64,000 nucleotides of DNA, taken from contig OX485806.1 of NCBI GenBank assembly GCA_950295325.1, positions 15,438,001 to 15,502,000 on the forward strand, in the 5' to 3' direction. Below, piece after piece: positions 1 through 12,350 of this stretch (positions are counted from its first letter, which is position 1; each line of letters starts with the position of its first letter). The notes beneath the pieces are model-generated. The model did not search any database. It saw only the letters and a list, made by a program, of their open reading frames with translations, and was not told where the DNA came from. Position numbers and translations under genes: made by a program. The DNA is from Polytrichum commune. Lineage: Eukaryota > Streptophyta > Polytrichopsida > Polytrichales > Polytrichaceae.

Positions 1-184
1 GAGAAGTCACTTGGTAAGCGACAGTAGTTGCAGCACTGTAAATCTATAATCCCCCATAAATTTACAAGGAATGACAAATAATGTTTGGTTAACATTTAGC
101 GTCGGTGACACTGTACCGCAGTTTACAATTAGTACTGAGCAAGATAATTAGAATTGGTAACACTAAATATCATATTTAGCGTAG
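1..184 (+). repeat. MITE family A, right-hand part (cut by window start)
   Basis: The first 184 bases match the right half of an element seen again at 33.9-34.2 kb and 63.5-63.8 kb, and inverted at 27.0, 42.6 and 62.9 kb. Shared landmarks are the gtaaatctataatccccc block, the ggttaacattta block, and the terminal run that ends in CATATTTAGCGTAG. The terminal inverted repeat of the family begins CTACACTAAATAT and is itself nearly palindromic. No coding capacity is visible, so this is a non-autonomous element. The left end lies outside the window. Confidence 0.7.
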
Positions 185-1540
185 TAATGCCCCCTTCCCA
201 CCTAACTTTACCAAATAACCAAAGTCTTTCCTAAAATCCGGGTACAGATTTCTCGATCGGTTATAGTGGAGGCACCCAGCTATCTTATTGCACCTACAAG
301 AACTTGCTCTCGAGATTTTCAAGTATGTTTAAGTTAAGTAGTATCCACACATGTTTATCTACCAAGTAGTGAATGTACTTGGATAGTTTTTGTCCCATCC
401 CCAAAGGCCTTACCACTCGTCTATCTTACCATTGGTTTCTGTTAATGAAGCTCCTCGTGCGCTCATAACTAAGACTAAAAAGCAACCTTTCACAAGGACC
501 AAAGGCGACACTTTTGAAGGTCCTACACTCTTGCCTCATCTCTAGGTACTGATGGGACGGTCGGTGGTTGAGGCTTAAAACCTCCGCTTTTAAATCATGC
601 CACATCATTTGCCAACTAGGCTTTGGACTAGATAGTGCCGATGGTGTGATGGCCGTATATTTAGAATGATCTTTTGCTAGGCTAAGCTAAAGTTAGGTGG
701 GAAAGGGGCATAAGATTGGTAGGGGGCTAGCTCAAAGAGCAAGGCTTCTAATCCTGGTCATGAAGGAGTTGCTCAAGTTCACCAATGTGTTTTGTGATAT
801 TAGAAACATTTATTAGTATGAGATGATTAGCATGTTCAATAAACCCATCTCAGGTTTCACATACAAGCTTATGGCTATAATCAAGGTGAAGGGTCCCTCA
901 TTCACGCCAACACTAATAGTTGGCGTCACATCTCTCTCACATATGATTAACAAATCCAAATCATGACCACACCTATTGTTCTCATATTTTGCTCTAGCTT
1001 ATATATATATATATATATATTGAATTATCATCAAAGTCAAAGTCAAAGTCAAAAAATCAAAAAATCAAAAAAATCAACTCTTCTTAAGTAATCATATAGC
1101 TCCCCCCGCCCCTTCCCAAATTTGTTGACTATTGAGCCTTGAATAGTTGGTAAATTTTGAGTACTTAGTCCAGGTTCTTTTAGACACATGTCTTTTGCAG
1201 TGTCCCTTCATCCACATACAACTCAAACATAGGTGCCCAGTTCAGATAAGTGACTGAATTAGGCCACCATGTAGCAAAAGAAGTCACAACCTTACGACTT
1301 TCACTCTTAGATTTTCCAAGGTGAACAAAGAGGTCACCTCATTATCGTGTAAATATATATTGTGTGTAATACACCATATATGGTACTTGTTGTCACATAA
1401 ACTATATGCGAAGGGCCTAAAGTAGATGCCTAGAGGTCTCAAAGTGTCACGCCCGCTAATTGCTAGTATGATTCCATTCATCACCATAAGTAACTTGTTT
1501 AAGTGAAAAAATTCTAAATTATGACATTTAGAGTAGCACA
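185..1540. other. Intergenic, no gene seen
   Basis: AT-rich sequence with only short spurious ORFs. It holds a (TA)n run near 1001-1020, a short run of tcaaag/tcaaaaaa repeats near 1030-1075, and a degenerate copy of a dispersed repeat near 1080-1150. That copy has the phrase catatagctccccccgcccc, which recurs at 13.6, 17.3, 33.5 and 44.8 kb. Confidence 0.6.
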
Positions 1541-1885
1541 CTTAGATACTTTAGATGATAGTCTTGCATTTTAATATGCAAGGGGAAGATCTTTTTAGTG
1601 TACTAATGACAAGTGTCATGTGTTTGCATTTAGTATCCAAGAGGAAGATATTCTTGAACATACTCATGCCAAATATCATTTGTGTACACTTGTAGACCGT
1701 TGTGTAACATAGGCATGCACCTCATAACATTATTTATGTATTGAACATGCTCATGCCAAGATATTAGTAAGCGCACTTGAACGCTAAGTGTCATGAGGTG
1801 ACACTTATGGTGAAGTTGTCAATTATCAATGTAACCTAGCATTGTATGCCTCAAAATAGGGTTAGTGACACTATTACGCATGTGA
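1541..1885 (+). repeat. Dispersed repeat F, copy 1
   Basis: This stretch reappears as a diverged inverted copy at about 27,480-27,810. Shared blocks are gccaagatattagtaagcgc, acctcataacatta, gtgaagttgt and agggttagtgacactatta. It encodes nothing recognisable. Its edges carry CACTAAAT-like sequence related to the MITE termini elsewhere in the window, so it may be the interior of a related element. Confidence 0.6.
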
Positions 1886-2077
1886 TTAATGGCGGATACA
1901 AGAGGTATGAGATGAAAGATTAAGAATCCAAGCCACAGTTCCTTGAATTCCCCTCCCAAAAAACAGTGAGGACCAATGGGAGAAGGATTTAAGGTCCTTA
2001 GTAGAAGAACTCCTTAACTCCAGGTAAACCGTATCCTACATGCTGACTCTAGTAGACCTTATTCTAGTAATCTTACT

Positions 2078-2415
2078 CTACACTAACACGGATATTTAGT
2101 GTTTGATACACTAAATACAAACGCATATACTAAATGTCAATAACCCTATGAAAGTAAGCAACATTAAATGTAAACTCAAACACTAAATACCAACTATGAT
2201 AATATGTGGAAGTTACATGTTTAAGTTTAGTGTTAGTAAGGATATGAAAGTCCAGTGATATTCATGCTTCACAAGAAGAGAGGTGACATTAGGGAAGGTA
2301 ACGGCACATTTATGTCTAAGACTAAATGTCAAGGAATTAAAAATTTATTGTTAAGCAGGGTAGGGTGGTAACAAAATTAAATATAATCAAACACTAAATA
2401 TCCTTTCTAGTGTAG
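2078..2415 (+). mobile_element. MITE family B, copy 1 (338 bp)
   Basis: The left end reads CTACACTA then, after four bases, GGATATTTAGTGTTTGAT. The reverse complement of the right end reads CTACACTA, four bases, GGATATTTAGTGTTTGAT, giving a terminal inverted repeat of about 30 bases. The interior is non-coding and contains several further ACACTAAATA motifs. A second, inverted full-length copy lies at 35,357-35,668. I could not identify a clear target-site duplication. Confidence 0.75.
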
Positions 2416-2554
2416 ATAGACTCCAGTTAAACTCTACATCCTACTTAGTCTAAGAAACTCAAAAGATACAAAATTAACCCAAAATAGGTTAACTAAGAAG
2501 CACAATCCAACCCACATTATAATGTCACATGACATCACGGTCACCTCGTGGAGT

Positions 2555-2623
2555 CCCCCCCCCCCCCCCCATTGCAGATGTGTGGGACCACTTCATGATT
2601 TCTATTTATTTATTTATTTATTT
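2555..2623. repeat. C16 homopolymer and (TTTA)n tract
   Basis: A run of 16 C at 2555-2570 is followed closely by a (TTTA)n microsatellite at about 2600-2622. It is one of at least eight G or C homopolymers of 9 or more bases in this otherwise AT-rich window. Confidence 0.9.
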
Positions 2624-5095
2624 AGAACCATTTGAAGCGATGACTCAACAAGCAAAGTCCTACTTCAGGATTTGCAAGGAGTTTTCTACAATTTGCAATT
2701 GAATCGCATGTGTTTGTCAACCATCATCTTTAAATCTAGTAGGGATGTTTTTTTCTTTAAAATGGGCTTACACAAACGACTTTGTGGAATTTATAGATTG
2801 GGTAGCAATCCGAAGGAATATGCTTTATTCTCGAATATATCTTGATGCATACAAACCTTCCACTCTTGAGTCAATGGAAGTTGACTATTCATAAAGACCT
2901 CATATGATAGTCTAGATTAATCCGTATTAACACAACATGGTCTTCTATTACAATATGTGGATGACAACAAAACCTTCATTCATCTTTGTCATCCAAAGCT
3001 GATATTATTAATTGTATTGCCTCAATTGAAGACTATGATGGGTTCTCCCATCTTATATATGATCCAAATGCCTTGAATTTTGTTCTAGTAGATGAGTATT
3101 GAAGTTGACCATATTATGGTCCAAGTAAGCAAATGGAATTCCATGTAGACGCAGTGGGCTCGAAACGTTAAAACATAAAATATCATGTGCTTTGGGTTTT
3201 CTTGGAGGCTTAGCCCTTGAACAACTACAAAATTTAGGGTCCAGCCACACATCTCAATTAAGGTTCCAGTTCAAGTAAGTAACCATTCAAATTAATTATA
3301 TTGTGCCCGCATTGTCCAGTTAAGAAAGTTAATAGCTAATTTATGAGATAGCCAACCTATGTGAGAGCTAAACTATCTCATAGCCACACCAACTAGTTAA
3401 AATGAAGGTTTAAATAAAAGTTATCAAAATAGAAGGTAGCTAACTTTTGGGACCTTGCTTTTGTGAAGAAACCTTAACTCATCTCTACCCCTAGTGCTAA
3501 ATAACTTTTACAAATAAGTAATTGAAGTTTTTGTCTAGAATCCTTGCATTTTATTTTCCCCATCTCTTCGTTATTCCGCTATGAGGTGGACCACACTATT
3601 TCTTACATCATCCTAAATTAGCATTCATCTTAAATTTTAAATTATTATTATTATTCATTTTCAAATTTCAATTGAAAATTAATTTAATCATAATCATAAA
3701 ATTCTAATCTATTCTAATCTTAATGACACACAAATGGTGTGGGCCATAGAATTATAATGTATCATAATTAGTGTCATGTTCAAAACTTGGGCAAGTTGAA
3801 CAAAACTTTAGTTGGTCAACCTTAATTCCTCTCTTAAATTGGTCAAACTTTGGTTAGTAGTAATGGGGATGTGTGGCCGTGCAATTGGTTAGCTCACATA
3901 TGAGCTAGGTAATTGATTTCACTAACCCACATATAGTTGGCTAACTCTCCTAACTAGGTGGTGCGGCCATAATTTTAATTAGCTAGAATTTTGGTTAGCT
4001 AATCCTCACTTAACTCATAAGTTACTTAATTCTCTTAACTAGGTTGGTGTAGCTGGACCCTAAGGGTTGGTCTTTGCTTCCCATAAAGTATGCTTAGAAA
4101 CTTTAGGTAAAACATTGTGTATGTTTAAATTTTGACCATTTTTTTTCTCTGAGGGACATACTATAACCCTTTTGTAATATTTGAAAAGATAAGTCATACA
4201 ACTACACCGTTTATGGTTTTTAGTCCACTTACTATTCGGAGGTACGCAATATTGGAGGAAAAAAATGGTTAAGATAATTTCTTTTACCAAGTAAAGATCT
4301 TAAAATTTTTGATGTCCGAACTTCCAATTTATAGTAAAATAATTATAACAATTTGGATAATTCCCAATAACAAGGACATTAAGTACCTTAAGTGATGTAA
4401 GTGTTTACAATTGAGAAGATTTAACTCGAGTCAAACTCTTGTTCCCCAATCATTCCAATATTGTGGTTTTAAACAACAACAACAACAAACAAACAAACAA
4501 ACAAACAACCTATATTGATCCTTTCAATCTTGAGAGAATTCTAACACTCGGTTCAAATATATCATATAGGTTCACAAGACTAGTAAAATATTGTAGGTGA
4601 AATTATTCATGGCCAAATATCACTATAGCTTCCGAATGCAATGCTTGTCTTGGTCAACCTTTATCGTTTCAAGAGGCCCAACATGGGCTTTAAGATGTCA
4701 CACAAAAGTGTCTATGGTGACTTACAATTGTTCTTGCCTTGAAATGTCAAAAGTGATTCCATCCAAAATCAACCTCCTTATGTCACCGTTGTCACATATG
4801 ATTGTTACATCTTTCACATCTTTCACATCTATTTCTAGTGAGTTGGACTAAAACATAGTTTTAGTCTTTTAAACCAAGTAAAATTCCCATAAGATTTGGT
4901 TTTAATATTTGTTTGAGGCTTGTACAAATTATCATTGTACATTCCTTTATAAAGGACAAGTTTGCTATTGAAATGTAAAATGGTGATTCCAATCCACCAC
5001 TTAGTAATTCATTCAAATGTGTCTCACTACACTAAAATTTATAAAGCAAACTTATAAAGGACAAGTTTACATACCATTCAAATATCATACTAATA
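2624..5095. other. Intergenic, no gene seen
   Basis: About 2.5 kb of AT-rich sequence without a convincing coding region. It contains (AAC)n then (AAAC)n at about 4474-4506, and a locally repetitive stretch at 3840-4050 where phrases such as ggttagctcacatat, gttggctaactct and tagctaatcctc recur in both orientations. No transposase or other protein fragment was recognised. Confidence 0.55.
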
Positions 5096-5660
5096 TCAAG
5101 AACTATTCAAAACCAAGAACTCAATTGATGGAAGAATTGATTTATAAACACCTATTGTTGATTCCACAATTAACGACATAAAACCACTAATGTGACGAAT
5201 ACCTGAAAGCAGGTAGGGGCAACGTGAAACACACAAAACAAGTGGGGACAAGAGAAGTTTCGAGCACCCTTGCGATTTCAACGAGCTTTTATGTTGGCCT
5301 TTGCAAGAATACCTAGATTCTAAGTCATCTAAGTCACCTAATGCACGCAATCATTACTTGCATTCACTACCCGCATCAACCACCCGCATCAGCCATCTGC
5401 ATCCCCTTTGATCAACCTCCACACACACACACACACACACACACACACCAAACAAAAAAAACAAAAAAAACAAAAAAAATAAAAAATAAAAAAATGCAAC
5501 GTGTTCCTCTTGCAACCCTAAGCAAGAAGTGACCTCGTTCTTTGCTCAACGACCCGTTCCGAAACCCGAAGATCGCTTCCTCCAAACAACAATGTATGGA
5601 TGATGGATGAGACAAGGAAAACGAGGAACAACTATTTGTCCTCGCTTCTTCCAATATGAA
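5096..5660 (-). repeat. Inverted repeat pair, left arm
   Basis: This arm matches 7,790-8,245 in the opposite orientation. Both arms contain an ORF of 84-93 codons with an obviously related product. This arm (minus, 5096-5350) reads MRALGDL, then LVLCVSRCPYLLSGIRHISG, then ESTIGVYKSILPSIEF. The other arm reads MQALGDL, FVLCVSHCPYLLFDARHINC, ETTIGVYRYILPRIDF. Upstream, a second shared peptide starts MEEA and contains RGHFLLRVARG. I do not recognise the product; it may be a remnant of a gene or transposon captured twice. Confidence 0.6.
5419..5485. repeat. (CA)n and A-rich microsatellite
   Basis: A (CA)n run of about 15 units at 5419-5448 is followed by an A-rich stretch (aaaaaaac units, then aaaaataa units). 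It lies inside the left arm of the inverted repeat pair; the other arm has a G12 run at the matching place. Confidence 0.9.
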
Positions 5661-6065
5661 ACACTCAGCCCATCAAGTCCAACGACACTACCATACAAAG
5701 TACAAACATTGTATAGTTTCTATAGGTCCTTCGTACACGTACATACCTACGAGCTACAACGTGTTCAACATACATCTATGTAGCACAACAAAGTCCAAAT
5801 TAACACCCCTTTTGTGCACTCCCGTATACTCACTCATACATGTTATAATAAACGCACCCCCAGGAGAGTGATCTAAGTTAAAAACGATGAAACAACCAAG
5901 TGAAATTGTGCTGCCATAACAATACTCAACACTAGGGAGGTACATCCATCGTGATGGAAGAAAAAGCACCCCGTCGTTTGTGTCGGGTCGCCCTTGCAAT
6001 ATGAACAAATGTTGTGCTTGCGTACTCTTCACTTTTACATGGGCCAACTGCCAGTTGGGGTTTGG

Positions 6066-6076
6066 TTACCAGAGTG

Positions 6077-6111
<35 letters not shown>

Positions 6112-6205
6112 TTGCTTGCTTAATTATACAAAGGCTGGCCTGGCCATCCACATCCAGCCAGCCAGAGAGAGAGAGAGAGAGCTTGCTTGCTTGCTTGCGT
6201 GCGTC
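6066..6205. repeat. Compound microsatellite: (AGCC)n, (GA)n, (CTTG)n
   Basis: About eleven AGCC units (6068-6112) are followed by CTTG units. A second block then runs AGCCAGCC, (GA)n and (CTTG)n up to about 6200. The two halves mirror each other in order, which suggests a local duplication of a compound repeat. Long ORFs across it are artefacts of the tetranucleotide repeat. Confidence 0.85.
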
Positions 6206-6628
6206 GGTGTTAACGATCAATTCTACTGGCGTTCAAAATCATGGCCTCTGATATATATTCGTGGACCCCCACTTGCTTGTAAAGGGAGAGGTGAAGGAGG
6301 TAAGCCTGAGTAAGAAGGAGGCCCGAAACATAGCATACCTTCACGTACGGTATTGTAAGGTTAAAGCCCAACCAACCGTTGAGGCCACTCTGCACCAATT
6401 AGACGTGGGCATGTGTCCCAACTCCCGACCTAGTTAGAGGATCCCACCCTCAGCCTCACCACCACACAGTCGGCGACCAAGTAAACTTTGCATCCTCTCC
6501 AAAGAACGAGGAATGTGCTCTTCTCACTAAGTGTCGTTTGACCGCTAGCTCACATGAGATCTTTCAATAATACATGCAGCATGCAGTTTGTTTAGAGTAT
6601 GGACGTCATGTCCGATGTTGGACTTAGG

Positions 6629-6842
6629 TGTTATGAGACACGTCAGGTTTCCATACCATTATTCAGATCCATAACAATGTTCTTCCATCTTATTCATCAC
6701 ATCCATAACAATGTTCTGTGGGACTGACGGTATTCTGTGGAATATTCTCCATACTTGGTGTGAATGTGGGGAATATTCCATGTAATATTGTCGGTCCCAC
6801 AGGTAGATGTTGTGGATCTGAATAATGTTGTGTCTCATAACG
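6629..6842. mobile_element. Foldback MITE family G, copy 1 (about 214 bp)
   Basis: The ends are inverted: GTTATGAGACAC near 6630 pairs with GTGTCTCATAAC near 6831, then CATTATTCAGATCCATAACA pairs with the complement of GTTGTGGATCTGAATAATG. The inner part also folds (GTGGGACTGAC with GTCGGTCCCAC; GGAATATTC with GAATATTCC). A shorter copy is at 41,558-41,714. It is non-coding. Confidence 0.7.
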
Positions 6843-7789
6843 ATGAACTTCTTGCTTTTATGAGGGGAGGGGGAAAAACGAGCAACATCGGTGCGTTTTT
6901 GTCGACGTGGAATTGCTTGTATGAGTGGTATGAAACTTCACAATTTTATGCTTGCATGTTTGTTTGATGTGGGTGAACGTCTGATTTAAGCTTACCTTGG
7001 CCTTTTTTGGATATCTGTCTCACCCAGCTTAGATTTGGGTGTGACAGCTTACATGCCAAAGTGACTTGGAAAGGATATAGTATGAGGTAGGAAAACAGAT
7101 AACGGTGAAAATAAGTTGATTCGGCCATAAAGTGTGGGTTGAAGTTTGTGCAATAGTTTTTAGAGATAAAGGAGAGGAGATGATGAGAAATACAAGTTGT
7201 TTTGTAATTTTAGTTCTTGTAAATAATTGGTTACATTCTCTCAAAGAGGCAAGTAAGTCAAATCCTCTACTTGTATAGTAGAGTCTCCCTAATTTGAGCA
7301 TCAAATATCCTACTCTGCATACGAATGCACACAAAACGGTTCAACTCAATGGCACCCAAAAGTGATCCCAAGTGGTGTGAAACAAGACCTTGTCGGGCCA
7401 CCACTTTTACACTTAAACATTTTGGGCCTACGCAAGAATTATTTTACTCCTAGCCCGGTGCACATGTAGTGGTCATTCACCGTTTTCCGTTTTTCTACCT
7501 CAATCCACATTGCAATCTCCTCGGATGGGGGACCAACCTATCCAAAATTTACTCGAGTTGACAAGGATGACTTGGTCCCAGGTGGTGCACCTTTCATAAC
7601 ACGTACGAGTATGCTTGAGTGCACAAACGGGGTATTGATTTGAACTTTGCTATACTACATATACATTTGCTACACAAATTGTAGCTCATAATTATGTACA
7701 TGTACGAAGAACCTCTAGAAAGTATACAACACTCGTATTCATATTGTAGTGTCACTAGACTTTATGGGATAAGTATGTCAAATTGAATG
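6843..7789. other. Intergenic, no gene seen
   Basis: About 950 bases with only short ORFs of unlikely composition. This is the spacer side of the inverted repeat pair whose arms lie at 5.1-5.7 and 7.8-8.2 kb. No motif or element end was recognised. Confidence 0.5.
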
Positions 7790-8245
7790 AAACTAGGATG
7801 AATACTTTTCTCATTTCCTTGTCTAATCCATACATGTATGGAAGAAGCAATATTAGGGTTTTGGAATGGATCTTTGAGCTGAGAACGAGGTCACTTCCTT
7901 GCTTAGGGTTGCAAGAGGTACATGTTTGTGCTTTTTGTAAAGGTTCATCAAAGGGGATGCGGATGGTTGATTGAAGGGGGGGGGGGGTGATGGAGATAGT
8001 GATTGCAGGCATTAGGTGACTTAGAAGTTAGGTATTGTTGGCGACATAAAAGTTCATTGAAATTGCGAAGGTGCTCAAACCTTCTCCTTTCGTCATTCGT
8101 TTTGTGTGTTTCACATTGCCCCTACCTCCTTTTTGATGCTCGTCACATCAATTGTTTTGTGTACTTGATTGTGGAAACAACAATAGGTGTTTATAGATAC
8201 ATTCTTCCACGAATTGATTTCTCGGTTTTGAATAGAGAGCACAAT
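7790..8245 (+). repeat. Inverted repeat pair, right arm
   Basis: This is the opposite-orientation partner of 5,096-5,660. Its ORF at 8003-8284 (93 codons) matches the left-arm ORF over most of its length, with an insertion/deletion near codons 8-14. A G12 run occupies 7976-7987. The retained reading frame in two diverged copies hints at past coding function, but no family was recognised. Confidence 0.6.
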
Positions 8246-10741
8246 GCTTGCCTTATCTCTGAATTAAGTTGTGGCTATTATTAAAGCATGCATGGTAGAG
8301 ACCAATTAACAAGTGGAATAAAATGGGTCAAGTATATGTTTTTTGTGCAAGATACTTTGAGTTTTGATTTCTATAAGAACTGAAAGATGCAGGCAAGGAA
8401 AGTCATGACAAGAACACAATTGAAACTAGAATTGTCAAAGATATGGTAGACCAAAAAAATTACCTCCAATTAAGGTTTGGTTTGTTGGGTGGGTTAATAA
8501 GAAGCATAGAAAATTTAGTAATTGTTGGGTGGAGCATATGGATTCAATCAACTTGATGGACCGTCCATCAAACATGGAGATTGACTTATGTTGATATAAA
8601 AGAAAGGCCAACAACAAGTGGACTTACGATCTTACTAATAATTTAATGAAAAACTTCATATGATCTTATGGATCTTTTGAAACAATTACTACATTAGCTT
8701 CTATGACAAATGTTGTGGATGTAGATGCTTATGAGTTATATTAAGGGGATGAAAAAGTATTCAACGACGTTATGATGAATGCTAGGGTTTTTCATTTTAC
8801 ATATGATAGGGGTTGATTGTTATTCAAAGTATATTTAAATACTTATGTTAATAACTATTTATGAATGTAACTTCTCTTCTATGTAAACATACTGTCACTT
8901 GTATTTTTATCATTAAAATTCTACATGTGTTGCTTGATTTTTAAAAAAATTAAAAAAAATTAAAAATTAAAAATTAAACCAAAAAAAAAACTTGTATAGA
9001 AGAGGTTTTTAGAGTATGTTGTGAACGCACGTGATTCTTGGTTTTTAATGAAAGGTGCACCCCTTAGGGATTACTCAACCCCTTTGTTAAGAACATTTTG
9101 AACTTATAGATCCGAAAATGTTCAATGCAAGCACCCTCTCAAACGCAATGGAAAATATAATACAACTCTTGTACTCATATCTTTTTGAAGAAATCAAAAT
9201 CAAAATGGTGAAGATTATCCTTCTTATACCCACCCAAATTGCTATGGAGGTCTCTCTCTCTCTACCAAGGTTGTGGCCTCTTTCGGTGAGCACATGGTGA
9301 CCCACAAACTTTGTCATTTTCTTGAACACTTCATCACCTTTGGTCTCAAGTTCGGTGTTGTGTTTGATTAGCAAGGATTCACTTTCCAAATGCATGCATG
9401 CCTAATTTCTTGCCGAAGCTGTAGATTCACTAAAAAAAAAAGTACCCTTGGATGAATTTTTGTGACTCTTGTGTGATTCATACATGAATTTCAAAAGTTA
9501 ATGTCCATCAAAGCATGGTCTTCTCTTGCAACTAGGATTCAAGCATATTTGGATCTATGCATGAATTTTGGACGATGTCAATTGTCAATATGACGTACAC
9601 TTGATCACAACACTAAACAAATATGATAGCAGGCAAACATGGAATACGGACGTTCAAAGTTGTGGTTGTTGAGTAGTTGCTTTTGTTGTTGTCGTTTGGT
9701 GTATTGTCCCCAAAAGTGCACATCACTTATTACTTTTGGACAAGTGGTTTGTCAAAATATACTTAAATGTCAATTTTTCTTTTTTAATTTATTGTTGTGA
9801 AACTTAAATTGTTTACAAATATGCTTATCTATGTGAGCTTGTGAAATCTTATGAATGTGAAGGTTGTTGAAAGAATGCTATACGTAGAATCATGTTGCAC
9901 TTAGGTTTGAAAGTGATTCTCAAAATGTTTAGTATTTCATATGTAATGAACTAGCTTGGACCCATGCCATCCTACCCCGTTGCACCCATGCCTATGAATT
10001 AATATCTTGAATGCCTCCAATCCCATACAATCATGCAACTATTTGTCCATGTCCGTGTGTGCCCGCCATATGCATGTATTCTTATTCCCCTGCTCATAAG
10101 GCCCCCATAACCTGCCACCATGCCCCCATGGAGCGCTTTAAGAGAAATATGATTTTTTTTCTTCATTTTAATTAAATTGTCTTACTTTGTCATGTTGCGT
10201 ATGCCATGTGCCACTTCCCCTAGTTTCCCCCCACCATGCCCACCTTTTACACTTGTAGTCCCACACCTTTTCACATTTGTTTCCTCTTTCTTTTGTCAAA
10301 TGTTTGTTTTGGAGAAGAATTTTTGGCATGTGGCGCTTGTTCTTTAATAATCAAATTGGACATGTGTCCATCTTTCATGGACTTCCAGCACCTTGTTGTC
10401 CGCTGTATATAGGTACGAGTATGGACATGTGCCATCCTAGCCCGTACATATGATGCATCACTTTACCGTTGTCCCCTACCTTTCTAGAACGGCAGCGAAT
10501 GGTGGAACAATGACCTCACCACCACCACCACCACCACCACCACCACATCTTCCATTATATATCGATGTTGTAATGAATATCACCTTGAGCAATTCATCAT
10601 AATGAATATGGTATAATGGTTATTTTAAGTTTATGAATACCCTTTGAATATCATTAAGATAATGAAAGAATTATAATACTAACATGACCTAAGATAACCG
10701 CCACATTTTCCAAGTACAACCTTAACCCTGACACCAAAAGC
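8246..10741. other. Intergenic, no gene seen
   Basis: AT-rich sequence with short spurious ORFs only. It includes an A/T-rich low-complexity block at 8940-8990, a stretch of C-rich phrases at 9955-10,260 (CCCATGCC-like units recur), and an (ACC)n microsatellite at about 10,517-10,546. No transposon protein or RNA gene was recognised. Confidence 0.55.
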
Positions 10742-11023
10742 ATGCATAATATCAATAACCTTCATTCACAAGATTCTAGTTTCTTTAAAGGTACATATCC
10801 TAATCCTCGCCGACTGCCTCCAGGCAAAAGAGCTGACCTTCGGTCTTTGAGAGGAGCTCACTACTTGATCCGAGATGACCCTAAACTACTAGATGATAAT
10901 GGAAAAGTACTACTCAAACCAAATGGAGTGGTTGGCAATTCGATTCCCATCCGTGAAATTCTCTCCCTACTTGACGGAAAACTAACCAAGTGGTCAAGCG
11001 CATCTTGTGTTCCAAAAAAATGA
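10742..11023 (+). CDS. Unrecognised 93-codon ORF
   Basis: This ORF has protein-like composition, unlike its neighbours. It is basic at first (PNPRRLPPGKRADLRSLRG), then reads HYLIRDDPKLLDDNGKVLL and SIPIREILSLLDGKLTKW. I do not recognise the family. It is short, starts after an in-frame stop, and ends just before an A/T homopolymer, so it could be one exon or a captured gene fragment rather than a complete gene. A possible acceptor-like AAAG lies at about 10,786-10,790, inside the ORF. Nothing adjacent gives it a context. Confidence 0.35.
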   Translation: MHNINNLHSQDSSFFKGTYPNPRRLPPGKRADLRSLRGAHYLIRDDPKLLDDNGKVLLKPNGVVGNSIPIREILSLLDGKLTKWSSASCVPKK

Positions 11024-12350
11024 ATTAATTTTTTTTTATAAAAAAAAACAATAAAATCGAATAAAAGAATAGCTCACTACCATTAACCGCCCCAAGATTG
11101 ATAGTAACCTTGACCCAAAATAATTGGTTTGTGTGACCTTGGTTGGAGCTTGCCGCAAGTGAGGATAAACATGGCGATGGAGCATGCCACATGTTGAGCC
11201 TCAGCGGGTTTGCGGGCGAAGAAAGTGTCAATCTATAGAACCTCACAAATAGCAGGTCCGGTAAGTTGCACGTTGACTAAAGTGACCACCTCGGCCCTCC
11301 AATTAATCTCCCTGCCAAGGTTCCCAGATCCAAGCCTGTTACCAAACTTTCATGTTTCGAGTTCTGGTGCAGGAAAGAATAAGCCCCAAAAAGTCAAGCG
11401 CAGCATCGCATTTCGTCAACTTCATTCTTGAAGGTCGTTTCGTTTCATCGCATCTGCAGTCCCAAAGACGTCACGAGAATCGAAATTCCTGGGAGAGAGG
11501 GAGGGAGAGAGAGAGAGACTCATGCAGATGCTGTCGCCGGAAGAGTCTCGATCGAGACTTGAAGTCTTCTAATAACTTAACTTCGCCTCCGTGGCGGCAT
11601 GCAAGCTTCATCATGTGGAGTGGAGGGAGACTTGCGGCCGGGGAGGATCCTGTGCAGACCGAGTCCATGTTGAATCTGCTCCCACTTTGGGGAAAAAAAT
11701 TAAGCTGTTGAATGCATGAGATGCAGTGCGGTTGTGTAGTGGACTGAAGTCTATGATTTCCCGGTTTTCATGTCACGGGGTCTCACACACATGAGGTTGG
11801 GAAACGCTGTTTCCGAAACAAAACAAAAGTTGTGGTGGACCAAGCGGAATGAAGTTGGGCCTTCCCATGCATGTGCCCATCCTTTGAAGAGCCCGGTTGC
11901 ATGGTTGGTCCCTCATATTGTGGGTAGAAATGGAGGTGTTCCACTCCATCCAAAGGTTCTCTGTGAGGCTTAAAACAAGCCATTTTTGCCTCCCAAAAGA
12001 GGGACCAACTTTGAACCCAAGCTCCTCATGGTTAGGTACATTTCGAGGCTGAAATTCTTTTACCCTGGCCCACCGTTTTCGAACAAACTGCATGCATGAA
12101 TGCATGTGTTCACCAACCCCTCCCCCTGCTCCTCCCCTTCTAGTAAGGTATCTATGTGATTCTACTGTGGGCACTTCCAACTTCACCCAGAACTTGATTG
12201 CTAAATCGGGTCATGGATTTCCCCCAAGGGGTGGACTCTTCATACCATGTGCGAAATAACGTGAGTGCCTGAAGGGGTGTTGTTTGACACGTTAGCGTAC
12301 ATAATATACATACGGGAGAGGTGTTATTTTTCTTTAGTGTGTACATCTAA
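11024..12350. other. GC-richer stretch with GA tract, no gene resolved
   Basis: This 1.3 kb is more GC-rich than the surrounding DNA and contains a (GA)n tract at about 11,496-11,518. It looks more like a promoter or leader than like repeats. Short ORFs here start at 11,352 (+) and 12,186 (-), but neither has recognisable domains or convincing splice partners. It could be the edge of a degraded gene related to the preceding ORF. Confidence 0.35.

Noticed and set aside
6014-6313. ORFs over the AGCC/CTTG tetranucleotide block
   Set aside because: The open frames result from repeat units lacking stops. The products are repeats of a few residues.
11773-12186. Minus-strand 137-codon ORF
   Set aside because: No motif, no splice context, and overlapping ORFs in other frames with equally plausible composition.
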